Shown here one piece after another: positions 47,358 to 57,308 of a stretch of 64,000 bases of DNA. Every line of letters begins with the position of its first letter. Position 1 is the stretch's first letter. Both the position numbers and the translations under genes were made by a program. The notes below the pieces were generated by a model. That model worked only from the letters and a program-made list of their open reading frames with translations, was not told where the DNA came from and made no database searches. The stretch covers positions 10,485,306 through 10,549,305 of the forward strand of contig OZ029921.1 of assembly GCA_964023275.1 (NCBI GenBank). The letters run 5' to 3'. The DNA is from Norana najaformis. Taxonomy: Eukaryota > Annelida > Clitellata > Crassiclitellata > Hormogastridae.

Positions 47358-48773
47358 TCAGTGTCTTCGTTTGGCCCTTCCTTCTGCCTGGATTGTCTGA
47401 GTGCAGAGATCGACACAATCGCTGAATGTCAGACCAGCCTGCTCCTGGCTGTAGTCCAGCTCGGCCAGACGAGCAAGTGCCAGGATGTAGCTGCAGGCGA
47501 TCCGCAGAATGGCCAGTTTCGACAGGCGCTGGTTGTACGAATAGGACGGAACGGCCCTTCGCAGGCTCTCGAAGGCGGCGCTGATCGTATGGACCCTCGT
47601 CCGCTCCCTGGCGTTCGCCTCGATGCGCCTCTGTCTCGTCATGTTTTTGTAGTTCTTCCGCGGTCGCCGACTCAGAAGTGGCGCCACTGCCGCATCTTCC
47701 TCCCCTTCTTCCTCCTCCTCCTCCTCCTCCTCCGCCTCCTCCTCCCGACGGTACCTATCCTCTGCTGCAGCCGCCGATAGAGGGTTGTCCAGACCAGGCG
47801 TTGGAGATGTGCAGTCAGCCGAAGCCAGTCTCAACGGTGATGTCGAAGGTCGGCGACAGTCTGTCATGGAGGATGCGAGACAGTTGCTGTTGCTGATGGC
47901 GGAGGTTGTGGTGTTGCTGTAGTCGGTACTGCGGAAAGGAAGAGGAGGATGGAGTCGCGGCAATATCGAACTGTCAGCGGCACAATGGCGGCGATGGCAT
48001 ACGAGGTGAAGACTCAGTGGGTGGAAGGACGATGACGTGTGATCAGCGGTGACAAGGGATGAAGAGGAGCACGTAATAGGAGAGATGGACGATGAGATGG
48101 AGGAGGAAGAGGAGGAGAAGGTCAAACAGGCGTCTGATTTTGTACCAGGTAACAATGGCGTCACTACTTCCTGTCCATTCTCTTCTTCTGCTTCTTCTCC
48201 TCCTTCTCCTCCTCCTCCTTCTTGGTCGTCAGTGTTTTTCCTCCGCTTCTTCCTATTGATTCCTTTCTCTCCATCCTTATCCTCCTCTTTCTCCTCCTTT
48301 TCCTCCTCCTCCTCCTCTTCCTCTACGTCGTCGTCGCTGTTGGAGCAAAGGCTGCGGATGCTGAAGTCGATTCTCCTTTTCTTCGGTTCCGTCATCTTGC
48401 GTTTATTTCGTTTCGGAATCGCATTCACTGACAGCGAGGACGACACAGCAGCGGCAGCGGCGGCGGCGGCGGAGAGGCAAACGCTGGTGCCGCTGGTGCA
48501 GCAGGCGCTCGTCGCGTCGGCTGACTGCTCGTCGTTTCCTTCTCCAACCAATAATTCGTCGTCGTAACACTCAGAGGATAACCCTCCTTGCTCTTGTCCT
48601 CTTCTTTGGCGCTGCAGCTTTCTCAGTTGGTTCCTCTCGTCGTTCGTCGTCGTCGTGTCCGAGGGTTCACTGAATGGTGGGCTCTGCAGGTGAGCTTCAC
48701 TGATAGCAGTCACTTCTCTCGGTCCCCTTGAGTCCCTCGAGTCAGTGTCGCCCTCTGACGTCGCCGTCGACAT
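47358..48773 (-). CDS. atoh8: bHLH transcription factor, ATOH8/net family
   Basis: A single-exon protein of about 471 residues. The C-terminal 103 residues carry the family-defining region: RRPRKNYKNMTRQRRIEANA, then RERTRVHTISAAFESLRRAV (basic region and helix 1), PSYSYNQRLSKLAILRIACS and YILALARLAELDY (loop and helix 2), then SDCVDLCTQTIQAEGRAKRR. The RIEANARER basic region and the Cys-containing tail after the bHLH are ATOH8/net traits, and the protein ends close to the usual family end. Such factors bind E-boxes as dimers in the nucleus during development. The long N-terminus is low-complexity (poly-Glu, poly-Ser, Ala-8), making it longer than typical vertebrate homologues. The ATG at 48773 (MSTATSEGDTDS) is the first ATG; the frame stays open 14 codons upstream without another. 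The neighbouring flanks hold repeats A and B. Confidence 0.92.
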   Translation of the reverse strand: MSTATSEGDTDSRDSRGPREVTAISEAHLQSPPFSEPSDTTTTNDERNQLRKLQRQRRGQEQGGLSSECYDDELLVGEGNDEQSADATSACCTSGTSVCLSAAAAAAAAVSSSLSVNAIPKRNKRKMTEPKKRRIDFSIRSLCSNSDDDVEEEEEEEEKEEKEEDKDGEKGINRKKRRKNTDDQEGGGGEGGEEAEEENGQEVVTPLLPGTKSDACLTFSSSSSSISSSISPITCSSSSLVTADHTSSSFHPLSLHLVCHRRHCAADSSILPRLHPPLPFRSTDYSNTTTSAISNSNCLASSMTDCRRPSTSPLRLASADCTSPTPGLDNPLSAAAAEDRYRREEEAEEEEEEEEEGEEDAAVAPLLSRRPRKNYKNMTRQRRIEANARERTRVHTISAAFESLRRAVPSYSYNQRLSKLAILRIACSYILALARLAELDYSQEQAGLTFSDCVDLCTQTIQAEGRAKRRH

Positions 48774-48827
48774 TCTTCGTTCGATCGCCGTTGTCGTCGC
48801 CGTCGGGCTCCCCACTCGATCTCCTCT

Positions 48828-48849
48828 CCGTCCGTCCCTCTTCTGATCG
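48828..48849. repeat. Flanking repeat B2 (5' side of the bHLH gene)
   Basis: The same 22 bp as 46538-46559, here 55 bp upstream of the putative start codon on the minus strand. Both copies translate in one minus frame to RRV(S/T)IRRGTDG, but neither frame is convincing as a gene. Confidence 0.8.
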
Positions 48850-48990
48850 ACACCCGTCGCCAGCCGTCCGTTCGAGCTGCGCAGTCCGTCGCCACTGGAT
48901 GCCCAGGGCGGCCTGCCGGCCGGCCAGGCGGTGCGGGTTGGCGTGCGGCCTGACGGGCGTGCGGGCGGGCGTGCGGGCTGTGTAATAGCG

Positions 48991-50289
48991 TGGCCTTAAG
49001 CGCAGCCTGAGTACATATATGCCCAGATGTTTGGATGGCTAAGGCAGCAGCGCCTCACTCACTCCGTTATTTATCGACTAATCCATTCACGGCTGACTCC
49101 ACCGCCGCACATGCAACCCTGCCATATGGGTTCGCGTACACTGCGTGTGAATGTGATGATATGTATACATATACAGTCCCTGTACACCTATGCACATCTT
49201 ATATATGTGCATACATGTATGATACATACATATAATATATAATACGTATCATACATACTATATATTAGGGCCTTGGTGAGGCAGAACGTACAATTACGAG
49301 GACGGTGGTCTGTGCAGGCAAGGGCATCGCCACTTACTTCTCTATCCCCACAAATCTAGTCCTCTGCCTCAAACGTCAGCTCCCTCGTAATCGTACAGTT
49401 TTTTTCTAAAGCGCATTTCATTGGAGACTCCTAAGAAATGCGCCCGTCCTGAAAGACAAAATATATGTATACCTAATGTAACTTTATGACTTCTCTAATG
49501 ATGTTATTATAATGCACAAAGCAGCATCGCTTGATGGTCGCTTCAAGTGAAACTGTAGTAAAAAAACCGCAATCCGTAGGAGAAGTACTTTCGAAATCGA
49601 TAGTCGAGAGAAACCAGAAGTCAGTCTACAGTGGGTAGGCAGGCCAAGCAAGTTGAAACAGACGAGCTGTAAACCTCAATGACATTAAAGCACTGCCCAG
49701 AACTGAGAGAGAATTCCAAACCTTCGGTCAGCCTAACACAGTTCTAGGACGAGGCAACAGCGGTGGTGCACGCGACTTTTTAACCAGAGCACCTAGATAA
49801 AAATCAAAGGGTCTAGGACAACTCGCACTAAAGGTGCAAAGCGTCTGGGTCAGCATCCTAAGTTTCCCAGCGCACATATGAACAAATCGGCCTGGAAAAT
49901 ATTCTTTATTGAGTTATGCTCGTATCCATCAACAGAACAAAGTCAAGTCACTGACCGATGGGGGTACACCTAAATATCTCATCCGATCTACACGAAGCCC
50001 AAGGTTGGTGGTCCTGGCCTCTTGCGGTCTGGAACCCAGGAACCAGGCCAGGTACCCCACTAGGCACAAGAGTCAGTGTCCTTTGACCGAGTGCAGTATT
50101 TATTGGTATAAGGGGTAAGCAATGAACAGGGATAACCCGGCTGATTTTAGTAGAATACATTTTGAACTTTAAGATAGATTATAAACTGAATTATCTGCTA
50201 AACGTGCGGCCAGTCAGTAGTCAAATGCAGTACGGGAGCAAAATGTAACATTCAATAATATTCAGAAATATTCAACACACTTCTGTGCC
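48991..50289. other. No gene; microsatellites and LINE 3' remnants
   Basis: Positions 49155-49260 are TA/CATA-rich, with inverted arms TGTATGATAC and GTATCATACA near 49215-49255. About 49600-49900 resembles the L2-like 3' UTR seen at 22900 and 52490 (minus orientation). The overlapping frames at 49909-50160 on both strands are not convincing. Confidence 0.45.
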
Positions 50290-50494
50290 CACTGTTTTCG
50301 ATTGCGGTGTTCCACAAGGTCCTGTACTGAGCCCTCTTCTGTTTACATTTATACCATTCCACTCGGTTCACTGCTGACTGATAACTCTCTTGACTACCAT
50401 TTGTATGCTGATGATACCCAACTATTCCTTTCATTTGATCGTTCCACATCCAATCATGCCTCCAACTACTTGCTTCTGTTTTTGACGATATTCA

Positions 50495-50695
50495 ATCTTG
50501 GATCGTAATCGTAATGCCGAGAGTAATACAGCGCCCAACGAAAGCCACGTCACGGCGACCAGATTATTCACAGGCGCTCAGTCAAAAGAAAATTGATAGG
50601 CAAAAGGATTCGGTTCCAGGTCAAGATCCAAAAGTCAGGCACAGAGACAGTGTGGCTGCTACGGTGAGTGCATGGCTAGTAATAAACTTTTGAAG
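50495..50695 (-). mobile_element. LINE 3' UTR fragment nested in another LINE
   Basis: Sequence related to 27880-28110 (TTCACAGGCGCTCAGTCAAA, then TTCCAGGTCAAG) interrupts the RT frame between YADDTQLF and the thumb region. The join ATCGTAATCGTAATGCCGAG at the left resembles the same family's terminus at 27870. Confidence 0.65.
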
Positions 50696-51203
50696 AATCC
50701 TTGTGAAACCAAATTTCTTCTCCTTTGTACAAGCCAACAACTCCGCAACTTTGATTGCCTTACGTCTGTTCAATTGGGTCGCTCACCTATTAACCGCACG
50801 CAGCCTGGGAGTGCAGCTTGATTCCACCGTGTCACTTTCTAACCAAGTTCAGGATATATGCAGATCAGCTCAATTTTACATACGGGATATTCGTATAATC
50901 AGATCTATTCTGCCTCAAAATGTCTTAATCCAATTAGCTAATGCATTGGTTTCCAAGAGACATGACTACTGTAATTCACTTCTTATTGGTATCACCATGG
51001 GAGGTCTGCAGAAAGTACAAATCGTTCCAAATTATCTAAGTTTCAGCATACTAAGCCAATATTATATTCATTATACTAGCAACCCATTGGGCAAAAAATT
51101 CATTTTAAAATCTGTTATAGTTCATAAAGTGCTACATTTAAATCAACCGATCTGCCTACGTTCCATGCTCACCCTTCACACCAATAGATATTGCGCCCCG
51201 TAC

Positions 51204-51257
51204 CCTATTAGCAAAGATCTTAGAGTAGTCTACGACTCTAAGATCTTTGCTATTAGG
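51204..51257. repeat. Near-perfect inverted repeat, 23-bp arms
   Basis: CCTATTAGCAAAGATCTTAG then AGT (51204-51226) pairs with the inverted copy at 51235-51257, 8 bp apart, with a single-step mismatch near the tip. It lies in the decayed tail of the LINE and is not a family feature I know. Confidence 0.85.
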
Positions 51258-51759
51258 ATTGGGCTCTCCGGCAGAAATGCGAGTACTACTCTCCTTCACT
51301 GACTCCTCAAAACTCGCTGTTTTCAGAATTTATTAATTACTCATTTATACCTAGATGTCAACATAATGAGGCAGCTGTTTAACCAACGTATGTGATTCTT
51401 TTCTTTACTGGCTTTCAGTTTCATCTCATTGCATATCTACACCATAGATATAATAACACTGGATACAGCATACGACCAGATTTGTGAAGCCAACATCTAA
51501 TTCTAGTCAGTGACGTCATGGGGGGCAGAAAGCAGTCGTGTACGGTAGAAATGCATGAAAGAACTGCAATTTCGTGTTTGTGAATCGTCTTTACAGAGAC
51601 ATTTATGTACACAAATATTTTAACGGATAAATTTAATAATGCAATATGTTTTGGCTAATCGAGGAAAATGACCATAATGAGGCTTTTAAAATTATAATAA
51701 AAATATACAACTAGAATTGTCAGATCCATGAGCCGGGCGGGTAAACAGTTAGGTGGAAG

Positions 51760-53300
51760 ATGTTTCGGATTGGAGTGGACAGACAGACAGACAGAGGGTA
51801 TCAGAATCAGGATAGGATTTTTGGAAAAGTAATGTTTTCAGTTTTGAGTGAAAGACCAATCCAGAAATTGCCAGAGATGAAGTGTTGGTGAGCTAGTATG
51901 ATGGATCAGTTAATTGTCGTAATTCTGGCGGGAGTTTATGCCAGAGGAGTGGAGCAGCTACGGCTATATAGCAATTTCCAAATTTTAAGGACGAAGCCAT
52001 GGGGGAAGAAATTTTAGGACAGAAGAGGATCGGGTTGAACGGGGTGGTTGGATTGTAAATAACTTATGAAAATATTCCTGAGGGTTGGGAAAATTGAATT
52101 GTGTTTTAGACTTTTAGGTAAGCAACAGCACTTTATACTGTGCGTTCAGGTACTGTATTTTTAAGCCAGTGACATGATTTGAGAACAGGAGTGATGTGGT
52201 AGGGTTTGGAAGTTTAGGCGACAGCACGAGCAAGAGCATTTTGGATAGCTTGAAGGTGGTTTATTTGAGTGGTTACTCTAGTGAGGAAAAGTGAATTGCA
52301 GTAGTCTAGTTTTGCATGGAATGTGGATGTGGCAATTGGTAGACATGCAGTTTTGAAGTCAAACTTTGAACGAATTAATAATAACAATTAGCAACTTCTA
52401 ATGCGCCACTGTCTAATGCACAAGGCATCAACCGATGGCACACCAGAACCAAGCCACAATCAGGTCGATATCCAGAAGGTCAGTCTGCAAGACAGAGAGG
52501 CAGTCTATGGTGGATAAGCAATTTGAAACAGGCAAGTTTTAAATTGAGAACGAAATGGTAGAAGCGACTGAGCAGAATGAACAGACACAGGGAGGGAGTC
52601 CCAGAATTTTGGTCCACCAACCGAAAATGCTCATTTACCCAGAACAGTTCTAGTCCAAGGTATGACCAGAGAAAGACTATCAGATGACCTTGCAGAGTAA
52701 TGGTAAGTCTGGGGAATAAGAACTGATTTTAAGTAATGTGGTTGGCCGTAGTTCAATGTTTTATACACTGTAAGTCCTAATTTGAGATCCTTTGCTGAAC
52801 AGGAAGCCAATGCAAAGATTTAAGCACAGGGGTTATATGCTTATATTTTGAAGTATTTGTTATGGCTCTAGCCAAGGAGTTCTGAACTCTTTGGAGTATC
52901 TGCATGTTTGACTTGTAGTGATACCAACAAGAATTGAGCTACAATAGTCACGGCGACTGGAGACCAGTGCGTTAGCTAAGGATATTCTGGAAGACATAGG
53001 GACATAATGCCTAATTCTGGGCATGTCACGAATATACATGTATGATGACTTACAAATACCATTTACATTCTGCAAAGGTCACGGATATGTATAAAGTAAG
53101 AATGGGAAGATGGGTGTTATGATCAGAAAAGGTGAGGTGTTGGTAGAATATTACACCTATATTGCAGACAGGAGAGTTAGTGTTAACGGTGTGGGTGGAA
53201 GCAGAATCTAGGCTGAGGGATACTGAAGGATCAGGAATTTCTTGAGGTGGTCGTGTAGGCCAACAAGTAGGAATCCAGTTTTAGGTGAGTTCGGGCACAA
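51760..53300 (-). mobile_element. L2-like LINE sequences nested in the P-type element
   Basis: Minus-strand reading of 53075-52860 gives SSYMYIRDMPRIRHYVPMSS and VSSRRDYCSSILVGI (RT thumb). The stretch 52860-52390 is the same 3' UTR as at 22800-23200. A second 3' piece (52380-51760) includes KLDYCNSLFLTRVTTQINHL. At least two LINE fragments appear to be stacked here. All frames are broken. Confidence 0.7.
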
Positions 53301-54129
53301 GAGATTTGAAGGTGGAATGGTGAAAATGAATAGAAAGAATTAAATGTCTACAGCAAAGTTTATATTACAGTGGTTTTCATAAAGTTGTGAATTTTTTATT
53401 TGCCCTGCCATAGGCATGGACAACCTATTTGGGCCCATATGGTACTATTCCCATATAATAAACTAATTTTAATAATATGATTTTTTAAATTATGAATTTG
53501 TGTCAAATCGGCATGCAGCATCATATATACATGTAGGACATATGTAGCCATACAACAATATTCCCAGACAAGCTTCATATTTCCTGCATATGATATGGAA
53601 TTATGGTAACATTGTAACATATGCTTCAAATAATCTATGTCAGATGTCTTACATATGACGTTGCTCATGGAATGCTGGAACTGTGCAGTAACTGTAGCCC
53701 TATTTATATCTCTGTACTTTTCAGCATATAAATCATTTATTTGTGCTCATGAGATGATATACAAAATTAACTGTATCTTCAAAAAATAATTTTTTAGTAA
53801 ATGAAATATAACTGGACTTATGCATCTTTATTGCAATGATGTAGAAAACCATTGTTCACCAAGTCTACTTATGTAGTTGAACTTATGCCTGATTTAATGA
53901 ACCTACTTTAATGAACTTAAAAAGAATAAGTTTTGTGAAACTGTTTCAACCTGGGGTCCTTTGGAGTTGAATTGTTTCTGTGCTTCTGATATGGTGAACC
54001 CTGACATCAACATAAGAATCAATAATCAAATTAACTGGTTGATCATTGCCTGGATGAGGGAACCAAGTCTTCATATTATGGACATTAAACAGGTCTGCAA
54101 ACCCAAAATTTTCAACATCAACAGATTTG

Positions 54130-54560
54130 ATGATAGGTTTTAATTAATCATGTTTGCTTTCTCCTTAGCACATAGGCCAAGAGTTAAATATCCAACTGGT
54201 AATTTCTAGCGTCTATTGACAACAACCAGCATCAGAAGAAAAGCTTCCTTAGCAACTCCAGCGCAGACATCATCAAAACCAGTTCCATAATCAACAAATC
54301 CATATGATCTGTGACCATCCCATTTAACATGCTTCCGTACAGACTTTTCGTCCATTAGAAGACCACAGAAAATTTCATTATTGTCCTGTTGCTGGCATTT
54401 TGAAGTCCGCTTTATGAAACCAGGTTGGACTTTCATACTGCTAAACCAACGCGTCAATGTATTTTGGTCTGGGAGCCATGTCTTAAAAGTTTTCCTCGCA
54501 TATTCGCAGGCCTTTGCTGAATGAACATGCAAAGTGAGGGCAAATGTACGCAACGGGGAC
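54130..54560 (-). pseudogene. P-element/THAP9-like transposase fragment
   Basis: Minus-strand frame 54553-54206 reads RTFALTLHVHSAKACEYARK, TFKTWLPDQNTLTRWFSSMK, GLLMDEKSVRKHVKWDGHRS, YGFVDYGTGFDD and KEAFLLMLVVVNRR, with an in-frame stop and then KLPVGY and LCAKEKAN in the same frame. The order of helix-turn-helix-like segment, LMMDE-type box (first catalytic Asp region), YG-VD-GT and VA-EAL-FM-V-VN is that of THAP9/P-element transposases. The N-terminal THAP zinc finger and most of the catalytic core are absent. It lies about 130 bp inside the right inverted end, so the 5' part of the gene was lost. Confidence 0.82.
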
Positions 54561-54791
54561 TTGACTTTATTCTTTCATCTCACAGATTTAGTCATTTTGC
54601 AAAAATTTATGCTCCAAATAACGAATTTGGTTCCGATAAACAACGTTCAACTTTCCTCTACAGCGCCCATCGCTACCGTGTAAAGCTCAGCTTTCTGCCC
54701 CCCATGACGTCATGAACATAGAGAGATGTCGGCTTCACCGCATAGCATAGAAATCGGGCTGTATGCTGTATCCAGTGTTATTATATCTATG

Positions 54792-55175
54792 ATATGTACA
54801 ATGTCACCATCGATATTACCATCTAGTAGTTTCCGGTTTGTAAGAAATTTATCCCTTGTTCGTATCAGCAAATCCAAACGCAATGTGTCTATAAATGTTA
54901 TTTATTCAGTATACCAACGAAATCTCACATTCATATATTAAACAGAGGGGCTTTTTTCGGCCAGCAATGCAGAGACTGTGTGGGGTTCATAATTATAAAG
55001 TGCGACTATACGAATATGGGTATATATGTACCCTCCCCTAATGACAAACCATATGTACATAAGGTACATGTATATAGTTTTATAGCTGAAGAAACTAATT
55101 TAGCGAGTCAGCTCACACCCCTACTGCCTGACTGGTCAAAGATGACATCCAGATGGCAGTGAGCGGTGAGGGCGA
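54792..55175. other. No gene recognised
   Basis: About 380 bp between two DNA transposons. Short frames only. Confidence 0.5.
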
Positions 55176-55183
55176 GTTGTCTG
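55176..55183. repeat. hAT target-site duplication, left
   Basis: GTTGTCTG, identical to 55733-55740. Confidence 0.92.
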
Positions 55184-55732
55184 CAGGGCCGTCTTATCCA
55201 CAAGACAGTAGGCACTGTGCCTAGGGCCTACGAACTTTATAGGGCCTACAAAAGTCAAAAATGAGATATTGAAAAAAATTTATCGATTGATCCGAAAATA
55301 GAAAAAGGAAATACAAATTTAATAACCTTAATGTTGGTACTGAAACAGTTTAAGTTAAGCTGTGCTACATTGTTAACTTTGCGGCTCTTTGCATTAGCAA
55401 AATGACATACAATGTCCTGAAATGTCATTTCCCGCATAAGTCGTTTTCAATTAAAAGTAGTGCAAGGGAAGATAGTCGTTCTTGTCCTATCACTGACCGC
55501 AGATAATTTTTGATAAGACTGTGTTTCGAAAAAGAGCGTTCACCTTCAAAACTTGTTCAAAAAATTGAAAGATAGATTCGAAAAGCAATATTTACATTTG
55601 GAAAACTTGTCACCAGCTTATCCCCTACCTGTGCCCTAATCATTTCAGCCAGTTTTTTGTCAGCAGAGTTGGCAGTAGGGGCCTACGAATGCGAGAGTGC
55701 CTAGGCCCTACGACGACCTTAAAACGACCCTG
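55184..55732 (-). mobile_element. Non-autonomous hAT element with HATC remnant
   Basis: The ends CAGGGCCGTCTTA and (inverted) CAGGGTCGTTTTA match at 11 of 13 and are flanked by a perfect 8-bp duplication, both diagnostic of hAT transposons. On the minus strand, about 55560-55425 encodes SFEGERSFSKHSLIKNYLRS and VIGQERLSSLALLLIEND, the C-terminal dimerisation (HATC) domain of the ZMYM/DUF4371-type hAT transposases. Only this end of the gene is left, so the 549-bp unit is an internally deleted derivative that would depend on a partner for movement. Subterminal GTGCCTAGG-CCTACGA words occur at both ends, probably transposase binding repeats. Confidence 0.93.
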
Positions 55733-55740
55733 GTTGTCTG
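55733..55740. repeat. hAT target-site duplication, right
   Basis: GTTGTCTG, identical to 55176-55183. Confidence 0.92.
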
Positions 55741-56239
55741 CCCTGTATTCCATTAATTTTTCTGGATTCTTTCAAATCATTTGTCTACCTAAGCAAAGGT
55801 AGGCAGAGACGGCAATACCTAGAGATGTACAAGTGGAAATTACGGATTGCCATTGTTTACTAAGGTCGTAAAGCGAAGAATGAGAACTTTTATCAGTCCA
55901 CAGTTTCCGATTTTACGGCTAAAATATTGCCGGGGGTCCAACTAGTGGCCAGGCCCCATGCTCAAACTACTGCCGAGGCCCGGGCCCCTGAGGCACACAT
56001 ATGATCGACGCCTCTGGTGGACTGGGTCTGAGATGAGTGTCTTCAGCCTCTATGTCTGTGACCACTCTGGAACTTCAATCTTTGACCGAATGCATGACCG
56101 CCCCAGGCAATTACTTTGAGAAACCGCTGGTGGCATGCCAACACTCTTCCAGCTATCCTAGATCTCTACCGGCCAAACAGAGTACGTGGGACAGGCTGTC
56201 AGCAGAGGATAAACTTCAGTATTTGCCGCCATCAGAAAC
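55741..56239. other. Unclassified; possible upstream part of next LINE
   Basis: The plus frame from about 56037 has LPAKQSTWDRLSAEDKLQYL but no domain I can name. It may be part of the LINE that follows or an unrelated ORF. Confidence 0.35.
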
Positions 56240-56900
56240 CCTGTGGATCAATCTAGGTTGGATGCTGCCTGTTTTCCTCATTCTGGAGATTGGCCAACTG
56301 GTCTTCCAATTCCATCTTGCGGCCTCAACAGGTTGGTCTGTAAATTATCTAAGGGACGCTCTATTCGCCATCATGCCATAAACGACATGCCATACGGCTC
56401 TCACTTCAGTGCATATCTTCTAAGTACACAGGAGCCAACTTCAAAACCGCCTCATATCATTGCCACATGCTTTGTCTATGCTAAACTAGACTACTGCAAT
56501 TCGCTTTTCCTGAACAGAAATACCACCCAAATAAACTGCCTTCACTTCAAGCTATACAGGATGCTCTTACTCGTGCTGTCACCAAAACCCCCAAACACCA
56601 TCATATCACTCACGTTCTCAAATCACTTAACTGGCTTAAAATACCTGAATGAATAGAGTACAAAGTCCTATCACATACCTACAAGGCACTCCAATCCTCA
56701 CAACCATCCTATCTTCATCAGTTATTTCAATCCAACCATTCTGTTCCACCCATAGGTAGTAATTTTTTGAGGATGTGCTTTATGTATGACCAATGTTCCT
56801 GCACAATGATTGTGTCTGCTTGTAATTATGTCAATTTATTTTAAAAATTGCTCTGTTCTACACAGTGTAATGCACACAAGCACGTCAGATGCAAATAAAG
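56240..56900 (+). mobile_element. L2-like LINE RT remnant
   Basis: The plus strand reads IIATCFVYAKLDYCNSLFLN, LTFSNHLTGLKYLNE then, after a stop, EYKVLSHTYKALQSSQPSYL and HQLFQSNHS. This is the L2-type RT C-terminal region, closely related to the minus-strand copy at 52320. It ends before any LWNSLP tail. Confidence 0.75.
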
Positions 56901-57231
56901 GCTACTTACTACAGTACTTACGGGTGGTCGATTGAAGACGTCCGCAGAGGGGGACAGAGCAGGACAGTAAGCTTTACTGATTTAATGGTTACATGTACTA
57001 GGCCACATTTATGCTGATCATACTACAGCTTGTCATTTACATGTTGTCATTTGTGTTATCAATCCAATGAAATTAAATTTTTCTGACTGGCTTTACCTCA
57101 CAGCCATGCTTCCCAATTTTAAAGCACATACTGCATATGCCATTCTTAACAGTCTCCACCTATTTTGGATTAACAGGTGCCTATGTGACAGAAAAGCCTT
57201 GCATTCAAGACTAGACATCCCTTGTCCAAAT

Positions 57232-57242
57232 TTATATATATA

Positions 57243-57306
<64 letters not shown>
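57232..57306. repeat. (TA)n microsatellite, about 70 bp
   Basis: A nearly pure TA run with a TTTA interruption near 57245. Able to extrude cruciforms. It creates spurious Ile/Tyr frames on both strands. Confidence 0.97.

Positions 57307-57308
<2 letters not shown>

Larger units (their letters stand above)
45640..48990. other. CpG-rich domain around the bHLH gene
   Basis: GC content and CpG frequency rise sharply compared with both sides and stay high across the gene, its 3' flank (45640-47350) and its 5' flank (to about 48990). Part of the signal is coding (Glu, Ser and Ala runs). The 3' flank is also rich in CpG and holds two sets of local repeats. A CTATAAAC word lies at about 45867 on the plus strand. 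Confidence 0.7.
50290..51330 (+). mobile_element. L2/CR1-like LINE RT remnant
   Basis: Plus-strand frames read NSLDYHLYADDTQLFLSFDR (about 50387-50445, catalytic YADD intact). After an interruption they read RSLGVQLDSTVSLSNQVQDI, CRSAQFYIRDIRIIRSILPQ and KRHDYCNSLLIGI (about 50800-51000), then a decayed tail to about 51310. The interruption at 50495-50695 is a nested 3' UTR piece of another LINE. Stops and frame changes abound after 51000. Confidence 0.85.
51443..54791 (-). mobile_element. P-element/THAP9-type DNA transposon
   Basis: The ends are perfect 31-bp inverted repeats starting CATAGATATAATAACACT (51443-51473 and 54761-54791 inverted). Homology continues with gaps to about 51533 and 54690, including a 23-bp identical block with a TGACGTCA palindrome and a G run. 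Outside the ends, ATCTACAC and ATATGTAC agree at 5 of 8 positions, possibly an eroded 8-bp duplication. The 31-bp TIR length, 8-bp duplication and the transposase fragment all fit the P superfamily. Length is 3,349 bp, of which about 1.5 kb is nested LINE sequence, so the P-derived part is short and internally deleted. Confidence 0.85.

Noticed and set aside
48049..48567. 172-codon plus-strand frame opposite the ATOH8-like gene
   Set aside because: It mirrors the Glu, Ser and Ala codon runs of the real gene (giving Ser, Leu and Ala runs) and has no domain; a shadow frame.
48774..48815. GTG at 48815 as start of the ATOH8-like protein
   Set aside because: Animal genes nearly always start at ATG; the first in-frame ATG is at 48773.
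49265..49410. Long inverted repeat built on GTACAATTACGAGG and CCTCGTAATCGTAC
   Set aside because: The 14-bp arms match, but the neighbouring similar words (GAGGCAGA) are in the wrong order for a continuous hairpin; too weak to call an element.
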